NCBI GenBank assembly: GCA_006503475.1
Contig: RSEH01000371.1
Span: forward strand, 1 to 33,835
From: Stentor roeselii
Lineage: Eukaryota; Ciliophora; Heterotrichea; Heterotrichida; Stentoridae
Direction of reading: 5' to 3'
DNA length: 33,835 bases
The notes under the pieces were generated by a model that searched no databases, had not been told where the DNA came from, and worked only from the letters and a program-made list of their open reading frames with translations. The translations under genes were made by a program, and so were the position numbers. Position 1 is the stretch's first letter. Each line of letters starts with the position of its first letter. Shown here one piece after another: positions 8,802-19,900 of this stretch.

Positions 8802-10835
8802 CTACCTGATACTCTCCAACAAAATATTTCCCATTTCATTAGTCAATCCATTTTCCCTAACAAACTTCTGAATAACACCCTTATGATTCGAATCAACAGG
8901 AATAATCAAAGTTTTCTGAGTTCCATCAGGCATACTAACCTCAACAATAATATCATCAGGGTGTTTCGCAGGACTTCGACTAGACCCTTTCAACATATCC
9001 TGAGCCTTTCTCAGATCCTGATCGATTCCCTTATTCAAAGGTCCTTTAAACTCATTATTTTTCTTAAAAAGCAATTTAGACCCAACAACTTCCGTTGTTT
9101 TTCTCGAGTCCTTTCCAAAAACCTCTTCTTTTTGACTTTTTTTTTCCTCTTGCTTCGGTTTACTAAAAGCGCCGAGCAAATCTTGAGCTTTAAGTAAAAT
9201 CGAAGGGTCTGAAATTTTGTCAGAGTTAATCCCAGCCCATTCACTCTCAGACATGGAAGACCTGGCAGAGTCTTGCCCTACTTTTGAACGTGATTTTGAC
9301 CTTGCAGAGCGAAAAGACGTGTTCAAGTTTTCAGTGCGACGAGACTTCGGAGTAATGCAAGCTTCTCGGTCTTTTGTTAGACTTTTCACTGAATGGACTT
9401 TCATCATTTTCACGTCGGTTCGAGGCTTTTCGATGACTTTTCCATGAATTCCAGAATTTCCTAGTTTTTTCAGGTTTGGGTCTTTTAAACGCACTATTAT
9501 TGAAGGGGATTGATCCGGTTTTTCATCGATTTTTCGCTCGGGACTTGGGATTTTCAAGGTTTTTCCCTCGATTTTTGATGGTTTTGGAAGGTTTTTTCCA
9601 GGATTTTCAGGTTTTAACTCGATTTCTTTAATTTTTATAGAATCTTGAATTTTGCTATCATTTTTAGAAATTTCTTTATGAAGAGGGTTTTTTTTTTCTT
9701 CTTTTTCGATTTTTTTTTGTTCTGAGTTGCGATTTAAAGCGAAAAGTTCAAAAAACTTGTGAACTTTAGCGACTTCTAAAGGATTCATAAAAAGTTTGCC
9801 TTCGATGATTCTGCCGAAGTTGCCTTCAGGGTGGTTGTGAGCCATGCTTTGAAGGTAGAAATTCATGACTGCTAATAAAAAAGTCCTCAAATTTTCAAGT
9901 GAAAGTTCTCCGGCGGCTTCAGCGCCGGTGACAGTCCACATCTTGAGGAATAATTTTTCTTCGTTTAGAGTGCCGTTATAAAAACCCATTTTTGAAAGAA
10001 CTGACTTGGTCTGAAGTTGGTTCAGGGAAAGTTTACCGTTGTTTACTTCGTCGACTACTGAGTTGATTTCTTTTACTAGTTTGCTGCAGAGCACTTTTTC
10101 TGATGTGCTCATCACTGGTGGGGAGAGTGTCGCTTGTGGAGGGTTTGAAGGCAATTCTTTTGTTTTAAAGTCTTTCAAATCTTTTCCATCTTTTAAATCT
10201 TTTACATCTTTCAAGTCTTTCAAACTTTTCACATCTTTCAAGGTTTTCACCTCTTTCACTTCTTTTTTAACAAGAACTTCTTTAACATCTTCTTTAATCT
10301 TCGGCTTTTCAACTGACGGAGGCTCTGTCAAGTTCTTAGTTTTCAAGTTTTTCGTTGAAATCGAAGATGATTTTAAAATCGGTTCTTTTGTCGGGTTCGG
10401 TGAATGTGCGAAGTCTTTTCCATCTCTTCTTTTTTTATCTTCCAGTATTTTTTTACTCATTTCGGACATTTTGACCTTCGGCAAGTTGCTCATTTTTTCT
10501 TCTTCTTGAACTTTTTTGATAGCTTGCATGTTGACCAGTTTTTCATTTTTTGCCTTTTGGAATTGTTCCATTTTCGTCAAGAAGTCGTTGAAGTTCGACT
10601 TCTTTGATTTGGAGTCGCTGTCTTTTTCGATACTCTGAGAAATCACGAGCTTTTCTTTACGGCCTTGCTTTAACCTTGGGGAAAAGACTGGGTCTGGCGA
10701 GAGCTTGTGGGCGACTGGATCGTCACATTCAGGGTATTCTTCCACGTTGATTATGGTCAGGTTGGTGGTACCTGCTTGTTTTAGATTTGATGGGATTAGA
10801 GCTTGCTTTGACCTTTCAGGAGGTAAATGAGACAT
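8802..10835 (-). CDS. Lys-rich disordered protein with EF-hand-like region and ubiquitin-like C-terminus
   Basis: A 677-aa hydrophilic protein that I cannot name. Most of it is Lys/Ser/Glu-rich and probably unfolded. Residues 191-228 are a run of Lys-Asp-Val/Leu triplets (KDVKSLKDLKDVKDLKDGKD). Residues about 245-330 look folded and helical, in two halves resembling EF hands (NNGKLSLNQLQT and AAGELSLENLRTFLLAVM), but the loops lack the full set of acidic calcium ligands. The last ~50 residues (VEVSMPDGTQKTLIIPV ... FVRENGLTNEMGNILLESI) have the strand-turn-strand-helix pattern of a ubiquitin-like or RBD-like fold. A short motif, KAQD[LM]L, occurs at about 549 and 609. There is no signal peptide or membrane segment. 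Similar architectures occur in ciliate ciliary or cytoskeletal proteins, which is family-level inference. It converges with the gene at 7222 across the 58-bp repeat. Confidence 0.8.
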   Translation of the reverse strand: MSHLPPERSKQALIPSNLKQAGTTNLTIINVEEYPECDDPVAHKLSPDPVFSPRLKQGRKEKLVISQSIEKDSDSKSKKSNFNDFLTKMEQFQKAKNEKLVNMQAIKKVQEEEKMSNLPKVKMSEMSKKILEDKKRRDGKDFAHSPNPTKEPILKSSSISTKNLKTKNLTEPPSVEKPKIKEDVKEVLVKKEVKEVKTLKDVKSLKDLKDVKDLKDGKDLKDFKTKELPSNPPQATLSPPVMSTSEKVLCSKLVKEINSVVDEVNNGKLSLNQLQTKSVLSKMGFYNGTLNEEKLFLKMWTVTGAEAAGELSLENLRTFLLAVMNFYLQSMAHNHPEGNFGRIIEGKLFMNPLEVAKVHKFFELFALNRNSEQKKIEKEEKKNPLHKEISKNDSKIQDSIKIKEIELKPENPGKNLPKPSKIEGKTLKIPSPERKIDEKPDQSPSIIVRLKDPNLKKLGNSGIHGKVIEKPRTDVKMMKVHSVKSLTKDREACITPKSRRTENLNTSFRSARSKSRSKVGQDSARSSMSESEWAGINSDKISDPSILLKAQDLLGAFSKPKQEEKKSQKEEVFGKDSRKTTEVVGSKLLFKKNNEFKGPLNKGIDQDLRKAQDMLKGSSRSPAKHPDDIIVEVSMPDGTQKTLIIPVDSNHKGVIQKFVRENGLTNEMGNILLESIR
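10152..10265 (-). repeat. coding microsatellite (Lys-Asp-x repeat)
   Basis: Within the gene at 8802-10835, nine-base units encode Lys-Asp-Leu/Val/Gly/Phe about a dozen times (residues 191-228). Codons are varied, which suggests selection on the amino-acid pattern rather than a very recent slippage event. Confidence 0.6.
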
Positions 10836-11177
10836 ATTTTAAATAATGGGTTTGGACTTACTAAGTCAAAATTTAACTTTTAATAGTTTTTATGGAAATT
10901 TTATTTGGTTCTGGAATAATTTCATTGGGAAGAATTTAGGGTTAATGAAAATTTTTCAATTTTTTTAGAAGAGTATAAATCAAGACTTTGAGAATTTATG
11001 AAAATGTTGATTTAACATTTTTAGCTTTAAAGCACTGTAAAAATTCAATGAGTTTTAATAGATAAAAAATTGAAAGATCTTTATTAGTTAAAAATGATTA
11101 TTTTTTAAGAATTATTAAAGCTTTAATTTCTCTTTCGGATCTTGAAAACTCTTTTGACAAACATAAAAATAATTAAT
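10836..11177. other. 342-bp AT-rich intergenic stretch
   Basis: No gene, repeat or RNA structure was recognised. It separates the 5' end of the gene at 8802-10835 from the 3' end of the gene at 11178-11666, both on the minus strand, so it should hold the promoter of the former. Confidence 0.5.
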
Positions 11178-11666
11178 TTAATACTTGACTCCTTCATTCT
11201 TATCCATTATACTTGAAATTATTAAACGTTTGACTGATTTCGACTTAGCTACAGGAGTAAGTTGTTGAATATAAGGTGAATAAGCGAATTTATTAAGAGA
11301 ATGTTTTTGTTCACTAAGAAACCTTTGATGCTTCGTTTTGACAAGAGAACTGTTGACACTATGAACAAGAACAGGTTTAATTTTAGGGATTTTCTGAAGT
11401 GGAACCAAAGAAATGTTACTTTTAAAAGTCACAGATTTCTTAATTCTTTTAATTTTCACAGTTTTTATTGAAAAATTTGTGAACTTTGGAGGATTTCTTC
11501 TTTCTTGGAAGACCTTCGACCGAGGAAAGACATAAAAAGAATTAACTCGTGAATGTTCGAATTTACAATCAATATCTCTTCGGACATCGCTGCCAATATC
11601 AGAGTTGTACTCAGTTTCCTTTAAAAAACTATTGCTTCGAGAACTTAATTGTGACTCCTGGTCCAT
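11178..11666 (-). CDS. small basic disordered protein, directly downstream of and in frame with the channel gene
   Basis: A 162-aa Ser/Lys-rich protein, not recognised, with no membrane segment. Residues 71-81 (KIKRIKKSVTF) contain Lys-Ser-Val-Thr-Phe, which fits the RVxF docking motif for protein phosphatase 1; a chance match is possible. Position is the notable point. Its ATG lies only six bases after the TAA of the 1193-aa channel gene (stop at 11673-11675), on the same strand and in the same frame. Stop-codon readthrough would therefore append this protein to the channel. No 15-base GT...AG intron bridges the stop. The paralogous channel at 16904 ends at the equivalent place, which argues that the TAA is the normal channel end. 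It could be a separate gene with a promoter inside the channel's 3' end, a second cistron, or a readthrough extension. Confidence 0.65.
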   Translation of the reverse strand: MDQESQLSSRSNSFLKETEYNSDIGSDVRRDIDCKFEHSRVNSFYVFPRSKVFQERRNPPKFTNFSIKTVKIKRIKKSVTFKSNISLVPLQKIPKIKPVLVHSVNSSLVKTKHQRFLSEQKHSLNKFAYSPYIQQLTPVAKSKSVKRLIISSIMDKNEGVKY

Positions 11667-11672
11667 GATTAT

Positions 11673-14600
11673 TTATTTACCTACTTTTCTGCTGATGTCT
11701 TTCAAAAGTCTCTTGATTTTTTTCATGTCTTTGTTTGAAGACTCGTTTTCTCCTGAAGTGTCTGCTTCACAGAGCTGAAGATACTTTTTTATCATGTTTT
11801 TTGGTTTTTTTATGGAAACTGTTTCGATTTCAAGCACCATTTGAGCGATTTCTTGGTAGTTTGCTATTTCTGAGTTTTCTTTTGTTGTGCTGAAGGTGTC
11901 CCCCATGATTGAAATCAACATGTTCAGCAGGATTAAAAGGTTTAAAATGCCCATTAAGGCTAGGATTATCCATGTTAGCCCTGTTTTACTTTCTTCGATG
12001 CTTAGTTCTCCTAGGTTCACCATGAAGGCTTGTTTTAAATGAAAGATGTAACTATCATTGTCTTCTCCTTGAACCATTTCAATAACACTAAAACTGAAAG
12101 TCGAGTATGCTAAAATAATCGCAAAAGATTTAATATCAATGATAATATTTTGAATAAGTTGAATTAAGTACCGAGTATCATCATATATTCTAAAAAATGC
12201 AATTCCTCTAGCAAAACTAATAAAAGCGATCATAGCCATAATCTCATTCTGCCTCTCCAAAGCAAATCCAGTGAAAAAGCAGTAACAATAAACCATAAGT
12301 GATAAAAGTCTCGCCAAATCAAAGTAATTCCACACATCCTTCCAAAAGAAACTAAAATTCGTATACATTTGCCAGAAGTCAAAACAAGAAAGCAAAGATG
12401 CAATAGAAATCAAAACAATAAACGGAACATAATCAGCTTCATTATGAAAATTATGAAATTGAGACTCAGTATTTCTTTTATTAAAAATGATCAGGTAAAT
12501 AGCAAGACTTGTCAAATAAGCCAGATAAGCACCGGCCTGCATTATTTGGAATTTTTTTAGCTTTTCCCATTTATGGTCGAGGATAGTCTGAATGAACTTG
12601 GTCTTGAAAATTTCTTTATTACGACACTGGATCAAACTCATCAAAAAATCAATGCTTTCCTTTGATCCTTTTTTCAAATAAAGTCGAATGGCACTTACAT
12701 ATAAAGAAATCGGGACTTCTTTGAGGATCTCCTTCTTTTCTCGATCTAAGACAAAGCTAAAAGTTTTGGAATTTTGAGATTTTAGATGAATTTCTGGGTC
12801 TTTCACTTCGAAATCGCTTTGAAAATTCACGTCTGAAAAAAAATTCTCGTAGTTTGGGTCAAAAGATTTATAAAATTTGACTCTAGGTAAGTTTTTTTTA
12901 TTGATGAACTTTGGAAAACTATCGCTTGTGTATTTTCGGAAGATCTCATGATAGAATACTGGAAGTTCAGGGTGGCCTAGCTTGTTTAGTTCTATTATCA
13001 CCTTGTGGTCGATGAAACATAAAGAGTGGGAGTTGTGGGTGAGGAGGGATTTTGTTGCATTGAAAATGGATTTTAGGCAGCGGTCAAATCTTTTGTAGGT
13101 TACTATTGAGTAAGGGTCAGAAGTAGGAGAAGGCACAAGATAAGCTCCATTACGTATACTCTCTTTAATATGCCTATATAAATTCGCATAACAATAAAAA
13201 TGCATTGTTTTAAATTGATATGGCATAACTGCCCAGTCATCCCATTTAGGTTCATACTTGACCTGCTCCCCCTTAAGAATTTTATACAAATAATAAATAT
13301 ATTCATATTTGCATTCACTCTGTAATCCAATCGCATCAAAAGCATTCTGTGAAGCAATCAACTGCATCAATTTAATACTATCCACATCAATAGATGCTAA
13401 AATTCTGCCATCATCAGTAATAACAATATCTAAAATTTCACATTTAAGTCCAAAATTGAATGATTTGACATAAGACCTCGGATTCCAGCCAATGACTATT
13501 CCATCCGAAGAAACACTATGAATGTAATTCCTGTTATCAACCCTCACCTTGAGTATAGGAGAGGTATGACCTAACATAGAAATAATCATGACGCGATTTT
13601 TCCAGTCCCAGACCTTGATAGTCATGTCTTTGCTTCCAGAGATGATTTTATTATGTTCTCTTGTCGACGTCAAACAAGTGACTGCAGCAGTATGTCCTTC
13701 AAGAATCGCGATTTTTGAGTAGTTGTTTATTTTATCCCAAACAATTATTCTGCAGTCATGAGAAGCTGAAGCAAGGTACTGTCCTTTTGGAATGCTGAGG
13801 TACATTAAACAAGTTATTTTACTGTCGTGTCCTTTAAGTCTTACTGGGTGTTTATCACTTTGTAAATTATTACAGAAAATCTGGTTATTCTGGGAAATTA
13901 CTGTGAAAATCGTTTCGCCGTCATCGGAAAAAATTCCATAGTTTAAGTCGACTTTAGCTGATAAGTTGATTTTTTTAAAGATTTCTCTGCTTTCGAAGTG
14001 CATTAAAAAGATGCAGTTCTGATCAGCGAACATGATGAGACTTTTCGATTTGAAGTAAGTAAGACACTTAGAAAAAACATTCGAGGTCTGGTAAAGAGTT
14101 TCAAAGCTATTTTTCCTCAAGTCCCAACAAATCAAGGCATTTTTTCCCTCGATATAAACAATATCATCAAACTCTCCACAAAAGATAAGACTAGTGACTT
14201 GAGTTTTATGTTCATATCTTTCAATAAGTTTCGGGAATTTAGTACATCCAATTTTATTGTCTTTCCCAAATGTCAAGACCTGTTCATTCCCTTGGTCAAC
14301 ATAAAAGTGAACAATCGAGCCATGATGAACAGGAATAAAAAGCACCTGGTCGACCACCAAAGAAATCACGATGATCTTCCCATCTTCAGTACTAAGAAAA
14401 ACATGTCCTTTTTTCTCAATCATGTGAATGTGATTAACCTGTGAGTTTAACTCAATCACTTTTTTTCTCTGGAAGTTGTTTGAAAACTTGTAAAATTTCG
14501 ACTCGGAAATGGCTAAAACAAACTTTCTCTTTTTAGAGAACTTGACAATTCTTAAAGTAATTCCTAGATCGTATTGACTCAGCTGCTGAAAGTCTTTTGA

Positions 14601-15254
14601 AAAAGTTTTTATTATTCCTTCGGGCTCTGAGACAAGCCATTCCCCGTCGCAGTAGTCAAAACTAAGGAAATTTCCTGATGCTTCTTGATGAGGAGGCTCA
14701 AGGCCTTCAATAGGATCGATTTTCATTGAGCTTATTGAATTAGGGAATAAAAGGTAGAGCTTGGAGGAGTCTTGAAGGAAGAATTTTTTTATGGGAATGT
14801 CAAGGTCGTGCTTTTTTAATACTTTCAAAGTTGTTACTTCGATTTCGAGTAAGGAGTAAAGACTTGTTGATTTTTTTGAGAAGTTTTTTCCGATTGCGTA
14901 GATTTTCTTGTTTTCTATGTCTATGTGGAAGTACTTTAGTTTTAAATCTCCGAGATTGTTCGTGTTTATCGATTTTATGCTGATTCCTTCGAGGTCTACT
15001 CGACCTATGGTTGCCTGGCCACAGATGAAAACAGCAAAGTCGTTCAATGGGATGAAATAAGCCTTTCTCATTTTGTACCCCAGATCAGAGAACTGAGGAA
15101 ACATCATTTCACATTGCTCTTTTATTTTCTTCATGTTTTTGTCGAAAGTCGCCATACAGAACTCTGTTTTAGCAATCTTATCCAAAGAGTCAACAGATGT
15201 GAAAGCATTGGCTGGAGTGAGAAGCTGCTCCAATAGGCTCTGCCTTTTTTTCAT
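11673..15254 (-). CDS. WD40 propeller fused to TRP-like ion channel (member A)
   Basis: A 1193-aa membrane protein. Residues about 60-630 form beta-propeller repeats. The clearest WD40 units are at 473-595, with the strings SASHDCRIIVWD, LEGHTAAVTCL, SGSKDMTIKVWD and SSDGIVIGW. A conserved linker (KYEYIYYLYKIL ... WDDWAVMPY, about 649-680) follows. A pre-S1 segment (ILDHKWEKLKKFQ, 891-903) leads into six membrane helices: S1 ~905-925, S2 ~943-962, S3 ~977-997, S4 ~1003-1023, S5 ~1036-1060, S6 ~1093-1117. The pore loop contains LGELSIEE (1081-1088). S6 (LLILLNMLISIMGDTF) is typical of TRPV-like and other TRP-family channels. S4 lacks a regular arginine ladder, so it is probably not strongly voltage-gated. 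It is likely a cation channel, with the propeller as a docking or gating domain in place of the ankyrin repeats of many TRPs. It is homologous throughout to the gene at 16904-20431. Confidence 0.88.
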   Translation of the reverse strand: MKKRQSLLEQLLTPANAFTSVDSLDKIAKTEFCMATFDKNMKKIKEQCEMMFPQFSDLGYKMRKAYFIPLNDFAVFICGQATIGRVDLEGISIKSINTNNLGDLKLKYFHIDIENKKIYAIGKNFSKKSTSLYSLLEIEVTTLKVLKKHDLDIPIKKFFLQDSSKLYLLFPNSISSMKIDPIEGLEPPHQEASGNFLSFDYCDGEWLVSEPEGIIKTFSKDFQQLSQYDLGITLRIVKFSKKRKFVLAISESKFYKFSNNFQRKKVIELNSQVNHIHMIEKKGHVFLSTEDGKIIVISLVVDQVLFIPVHHGSIVHFYVDQGNEQVLTFGKDNKIGCTKFPKLIERYEHKTQVTSLIFCGEFDDIVYIEGKNALICWDLRKNSFETLYQTSNVFSKCLTYFKSKSLIMFADQNCIFLMHFESREIFKKINLSAKVDLNYGIFSDDGETIFTVISQNNQIFCNNLQSDKHPVRLKGHDSKITCLMYLSIPKGQYLASASHDCRIIVWDKINNYSKIAILEGHTAAVTCLTSTREHNKIISGSKDMTIKVWDWKNRVMIISMLGHTSPILKVRVDNRNYIHSVSSDGIVIGWNPRSYVKSFNFGLKCEILDIVITDDGRILASIDVDSIKLMQLIASQNAFDAIGLQSECKYEYIYYLYKILKGEQVKYEPKWDDWAVMPYQFKTMHFYCYANLYRHIKESIRNGAYLVPSPTSDPYSIVTYKRFDRCLKSIFNATKSLLTHNSHSLCFIDHKVIIELNKLGHPELPVFYHEIFRKYTSDSFPKFINKKNLPRVKFYKSFDPNYENFFSDVNFQSDFEVKDPEIHLKSQNSKTFSFVLDREKKEILKEVPISLYVSAIRLYLKKGSKESIDFLMSLIQCRNKEIFKTKFIQTILDHKWEKLKKFQIMQAGAYLAYLTSLAIYLIIFNKRNTESQFHNFHNEADYVPFIVLISIASLLSCFDFWQMYTNFSFFWKDVWNYFDLARLLSLMVYCYCFFTGFALERQNEIMAMIAFISFARGIAFFRIYDDTRYLIQLIQNIIIDIKSFAIILAYSTFSFSVIEMVQGEDNDSYIFHLKQAFMVNLGELSIEESKTGLTWIILALMGILNLLILLNMLISIMGDTFSTTKENSEIANYQEIAQMVLEIETVSIKKPKNMIKKYLQLCEADTSGENESSNKDMKKIKRLLKDISRKVGK

Positions 15255-15364
15255 TATGAGCTAATAAATGGATGATAAATTATGAAATTGAAGTAAATCT
15301 GACTATATTATAAAGAAACTTTTAGAATGATTAATAGCCGAAAACAATTAAAGAAAACAAAAAA

Positions 15365-16700
15365 TTGAAATTTTCATTTTTCATCTTGATTATTTCTTCT
15401 TGCACTTTAAAAATCTCAGCTTTTCTAATTTATTATCTTTCGAACTTTTAATGATTTCTTTCATGTTTTCTTGATTTTGTGGACATCTCGATGAATCTGT
15501 TCTTCTTGATCGAAGAAATCTCTGATTCACAGACTTTTACAACATTTTTATTGAGTCCTGAAGTACTTATCATCGATTCGGCTTCTAAAAGCATTGATTT
15601 GAATGTAATCAGGTATTTCGGAGTTTGACTGACCCTAATAAAAGTAATGATTGAAATAGATGTTCATCAGAATAATTAGATTGAAATAAGCATCAAAATA
15701 AACAAATCCATTTAAACCAAATTCAATTTTTGTTTTCTCGTTATTCCTAAGAAACTGTTGATAAAATGGTATTGAGACGACGGTCTTCATTTTCGATAAG
15801 AAAAATCATGCTGAAGCGAAAAACTGAATAAGTCAGGACTATTTAAAAAGACTTCATGTCTTTGATCACATTGCTGATAAGTTCAACTAAGTACCTTGTT
15901 TAATTGAAAAATTTGAAAAAAGAATCATCTGATAAGCAAATGATTGCTAGACAACTCATAAAAGTTTTTTTGGTGGACTTTGTTTTCTATTTTGAATAAC
16001 AGTAAAGTAGTATCATCTTTATTCTGGGTAAATCCTAGTATCTTGTTTTTAATTAAAATTCTTCAATCTACTTAGTACCTTTCAATTCTCCCCAACTGGC
16101 GAAAGTCATAAAAAACATGAATCCTGCAAGAATCCCAATAAGAACTTACCTTCCAACTCGCATTCATTATTAAAAGAATGCGATATGAATGAAAAAGTAA
16201 TTCAAAAGGTCAATATTAAATTCCAGTATTCCATTCTCGCAATCCCATATAAAAAAAATCATAAAAGAAAATATTTGAAATAAATCCTTCTCTGATTTGT
16301 AATCTTTTTGGGTCTCTTAAAGTAAATATATTGATTTCGAAAACAGATCCATTCTCAGAAGAGACATAAATTTATTTAGAGGATTCACTTAAAGTTAAAT
16401 TGAACATATTGTAGCTTTTCATGTTTAAAGTTTTAATTTTCTGCGCTTATAACGAAATTTCACGATATTTGAAGAACTGTAAATGAAAAAGGCCTGCTCT
16501 AAGCTTGGAATATGAAATGCTTCTTCTATTTTGGATCCAATATCGGTATATTGATAAAATAAATATTCAATGCTTTTCTTGATTCTGAATGCATTCGGTG
16601 ACGTTTTCCAATTTGAAAGTCTTTAAGGATTTACTGAAGTTTACCTTCTCCGTCTTTGATGATTAAATGCTTCAAGAGTTTATTGGTTTCGATATAATAA
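15365..16700 (-). pseudogene. decayed WD40-TRP channel copy with large internal deletion
   Basis: No long frame is open, but both ends of a third channel copy are recognisable. At the 5' end (about 16455-16555) one frame reads QYTDIGSKIEEAF and then SSSNIVKF, matching QYIDIGYKIREAV and GSSNIGKYF of the gene at 16904. Nucleotide similarity continues to the start-codon position near 16690, where the ATG is lost. At the 3' end, 15545-15632 reads SEIPDYIQIN, then after a frame shift MLLEAESMIS and VKVCESE, against SEIADYMQIT, MLLEVESILS and LQVCEAE. LIILMN of S6 is kept at 15662-15679, and S2-S5 similarity is visible at DNA level (about 15770-16230). The relic is about 1.3 kb against 3.5 kb, so the propeller and pre-channel region (roughly residues 130-870) are gone. 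It is closer to the 16904 gene than to the 11673 gene. Confidence 0.85.
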
Positions 16701-16903
16701 TTATGGAAAATTTAAATTTCGAGATAGATTTATGAAAATTCAACAAAATTACAGAAATTTATATCAAATAGGAAACTAAACTAAAAGTGATTCAGTAGAA
16801 ATTTTTTCTTTAACATGATTTACTAATTGAATTTGATTAAACATCAAAACACAATATTTTAAGAATAATAAAAATTAAAACCATCGAACAAATGATAAAT
16901 TAA

Positions 16904-19900
16904 TCACTTATTAATGAATTTTGCAACTTTTGCGACTTTTTGATTCATTTCCTTCATATTTCTCTTAATAATCTTGACATCTTTATAAATTTTATCATTC
17001 TTATCATATGAACTTTCCGCTTCACAGACCTGCAAATAAGATTTTTTCTTAGCATGCGTTAAACTCGAGCTTAAGATACTTTCAACTTCCAACAACATAG
17101 AAGTGATTTGCATATAGTCAGCAATTTCCGAGTTTTCACTGACTCTGGTGAAGGTGTTGGACATGATAGAAATAAGCATGTTCATTAAAATAATGAGATT
17201 GATAATGATCATAATAACAATCAAGATCCAGTTGATTGTATCAACAGGTTCGATCCTCAAATCGCCGACACTAGCCAAAAAACAGTTGATTAAATGGTCA
17301 GAATAAGATTTTTTTTCATCTAGCACCAGCTGAATCATGCTAAAACTAAGAATCGAGTAAGTCAAAACAATAGCAAAGGATCGCATGTCAATCACAACAT
17401 TTCTAATCAACTGCACAATGTACCTAGTTTCATTAAACAACTTAAAGAAAAATACTCCTCTCAAGAAACAAATCAAAGCAACAAAACTCATGAACTGATT
17501 TCTATAATTTTTTTCATCAAACTCATAAAAGAAGTAAAAAATAATCAAAACAATTCTCAAAATATCAACATAATTCCAAAAGTCTGTCCAAAAAATCCAA
17601 AAATTCTTCCAAATCTGCAGAAGGTCATAAAAAAACAGCAAAGTTCCTAAAACCAAAACAATGATTTTTCCAATCCATTCATTTTCAGTATTGTAAAACA
17701 TGACCAAATGAAAGCAAAAGCCAATCAAAAAGGCGAAGTAACAAGCGGCTTGAATAATTTGGTACTTCTTGAGCCTTGCCCACTTCATATCAAGAAGGGT
17801 CTGAATGTACTTGGTGTTAAAAATTTGAGTATTGGTGCAACAAAGCAAGCTTTTCAAGAAATCAATGCTTCCAGTGGATCCATCAGCTAGTTCAAGCCGA
17901 ACAGCGCTGATATAAACACAAATAGCGACTTTTGAAGCGTCGATTCTCATGACATCGTTTTTAGCACCTGAAGTGCTTGGATTCAGCAAAGACTGGTTGA
18001 GACCATCAAATTCTTTCAAGTTTTCCATGGCTTCTAAACTTTTAAAGGTTTTAAGACTTTCTTCTCTCGCCATCTCAGGAAAAAACCTTTTCGCTACCGG
18101 GTTAAGAGAAGAAGAGAGGATTATAACTGGAAGTCTTCCTTTATTCGCGAATTTCGGGAAGTCTTCTTTGTCTGCTTTGAACATGAGCTGGTCGTAGAAA
18201 TGGTGAAGGTAAGTCTTTCCTTGTAAGTTCAAATCGATAATGGTATTTTGAGTGATGAATGATAAACTATGAGGGTTTTGCTCAAGAATCATTTCTGTTG
18301 AATTCAGAAGAACTTTTAAAAATTTGTCACAGTTTTTTAAGGTTGCTACTGAGTAAGGGTCGCCTATCATCGAGGGCACTGGAAGGGTTAAGCTGTGAAG
18401 ACAGGATTTTAACTGACGGGATAAGTTCGCGAATGAGTAGAAAATCATTGTGTTGAATCGATAAGGAAGCACTGCCCAGTCGTTCCATCGTTCGTCGTAT
18501 AGCACGTTTTCGCCTGTTAGGATTTTGTAGATGTAGTAGATGTATTCGTACTTGTCTTGCATGTTTGGACCGATCACATCGAATTTGTCGATGAAGACTG
18601 GAAATTGAAGGATACGGATCTTGCTTCCTTCTAGTAGGTACAAGTAACGGTTGTTTGTACTCATTTTAAAATCTTTTGTTGGGTAAAGAATTTTCGTTGA
18701 AAGGAGCTTGGTGTAGGAACGCAAGTTCCAGTAAATCATTTGTCCATCTGATGAAAGTGACAATAATGAGTTACTGCTGTCTACATTTAATGTCTGAACT
18801 GCTGCCGACGTGGCAAGTGTTACTAGTAATTCAGTCGATCTCCAAGCCCAGACCTTGATAGTCATATCCCGACTTCCAGAGATAATTTTATTTTCCTCTC
18901 TAGTAAGTGCTAAAGAAGTCACAGCAGCTGAGTGCCCTTCAAACTTCCAGTAAATCTTTTCATTCTGGAAGTCCCAAACAATGACTTTGCAGTCATTTCC
19001 TCCAGTAACTAAAAAATGATTTTTATTAATAACGATCTGAACATGAATCTGACTTTCATGACCTTTGAGCTTATAAACCTTCAAATCATTCAAAGAGTAG
19101 CAGTAAATAAAAGTGTTTTCATCAGATAAACTAAACACATGTTGAGCATTAGCATCAAAAATAGTACTGGAAATCGAAATTTTTCTAATCATTTTGAAGT
19201 TTTTTATAAGTTCTTTCGAATCTCGATGCATTATGTAAATCTGTTCATCATCAGCAAAGACTATCCAACAATTTTTCATATTAAAGTCAAGAGACCTCGA
19301 CAAAATGCCTTTGACTTCAAAGATGACTTCGACTAAGTTGGTGACCATTTTCCAGGCTTTCACTGAAGAGTTTTCAATGAAAATCAACTCTTTTAAGTGC
19401 GGGTTGAAAACGAAGGACTTTGGTTCACATTTCAAATAGACAGTGTCAACGTGATTTGGAAGGCTTAGACTTGCTATTCTAGAGTCGAAGCTCATTGATG
19501 TAAGTTGCTCTGTCAAGGGGTCTAGGTATAAACTGACGATTTTGTCTGTGTGGACTGGAATCGGCGTGATTGAGCCTACGCGGTTTTCGATCACCATGAT
19601 TTTTCCACTGGACAAAGAAATAACGAGCATCTTTTCTTCTTTGTTCATGAATAAGTAAATTGGCTCTGAATCAAATGAATATTTTCTTTTTACCCGAAGG
19701 TCTAAGGATAAGATCCAAACTGAATTTCCGAAAATCGTAAGTAAAGAAAGACTACTCCTAGCATATTTCAACCTTGTAGCAGCTTGAGGCAGAGTAATTC
19801 GAAATTTCGCACCATTTATATCAATCCTTTCAAGCACGGCATCATAATACCCTAAAAGCCATTCTTTCTGACTATACTTAAAAGCGGAGAACCTACCTTC

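Noticed and set aside
16901-16906. TGA as Trp (Blepharisma-type code)
   Set aside because: The channel at 16904 ends with TGA at the position where its paralog ends, no other long frame contains an internal TGA, and reading through adds only a few residues before TAA.
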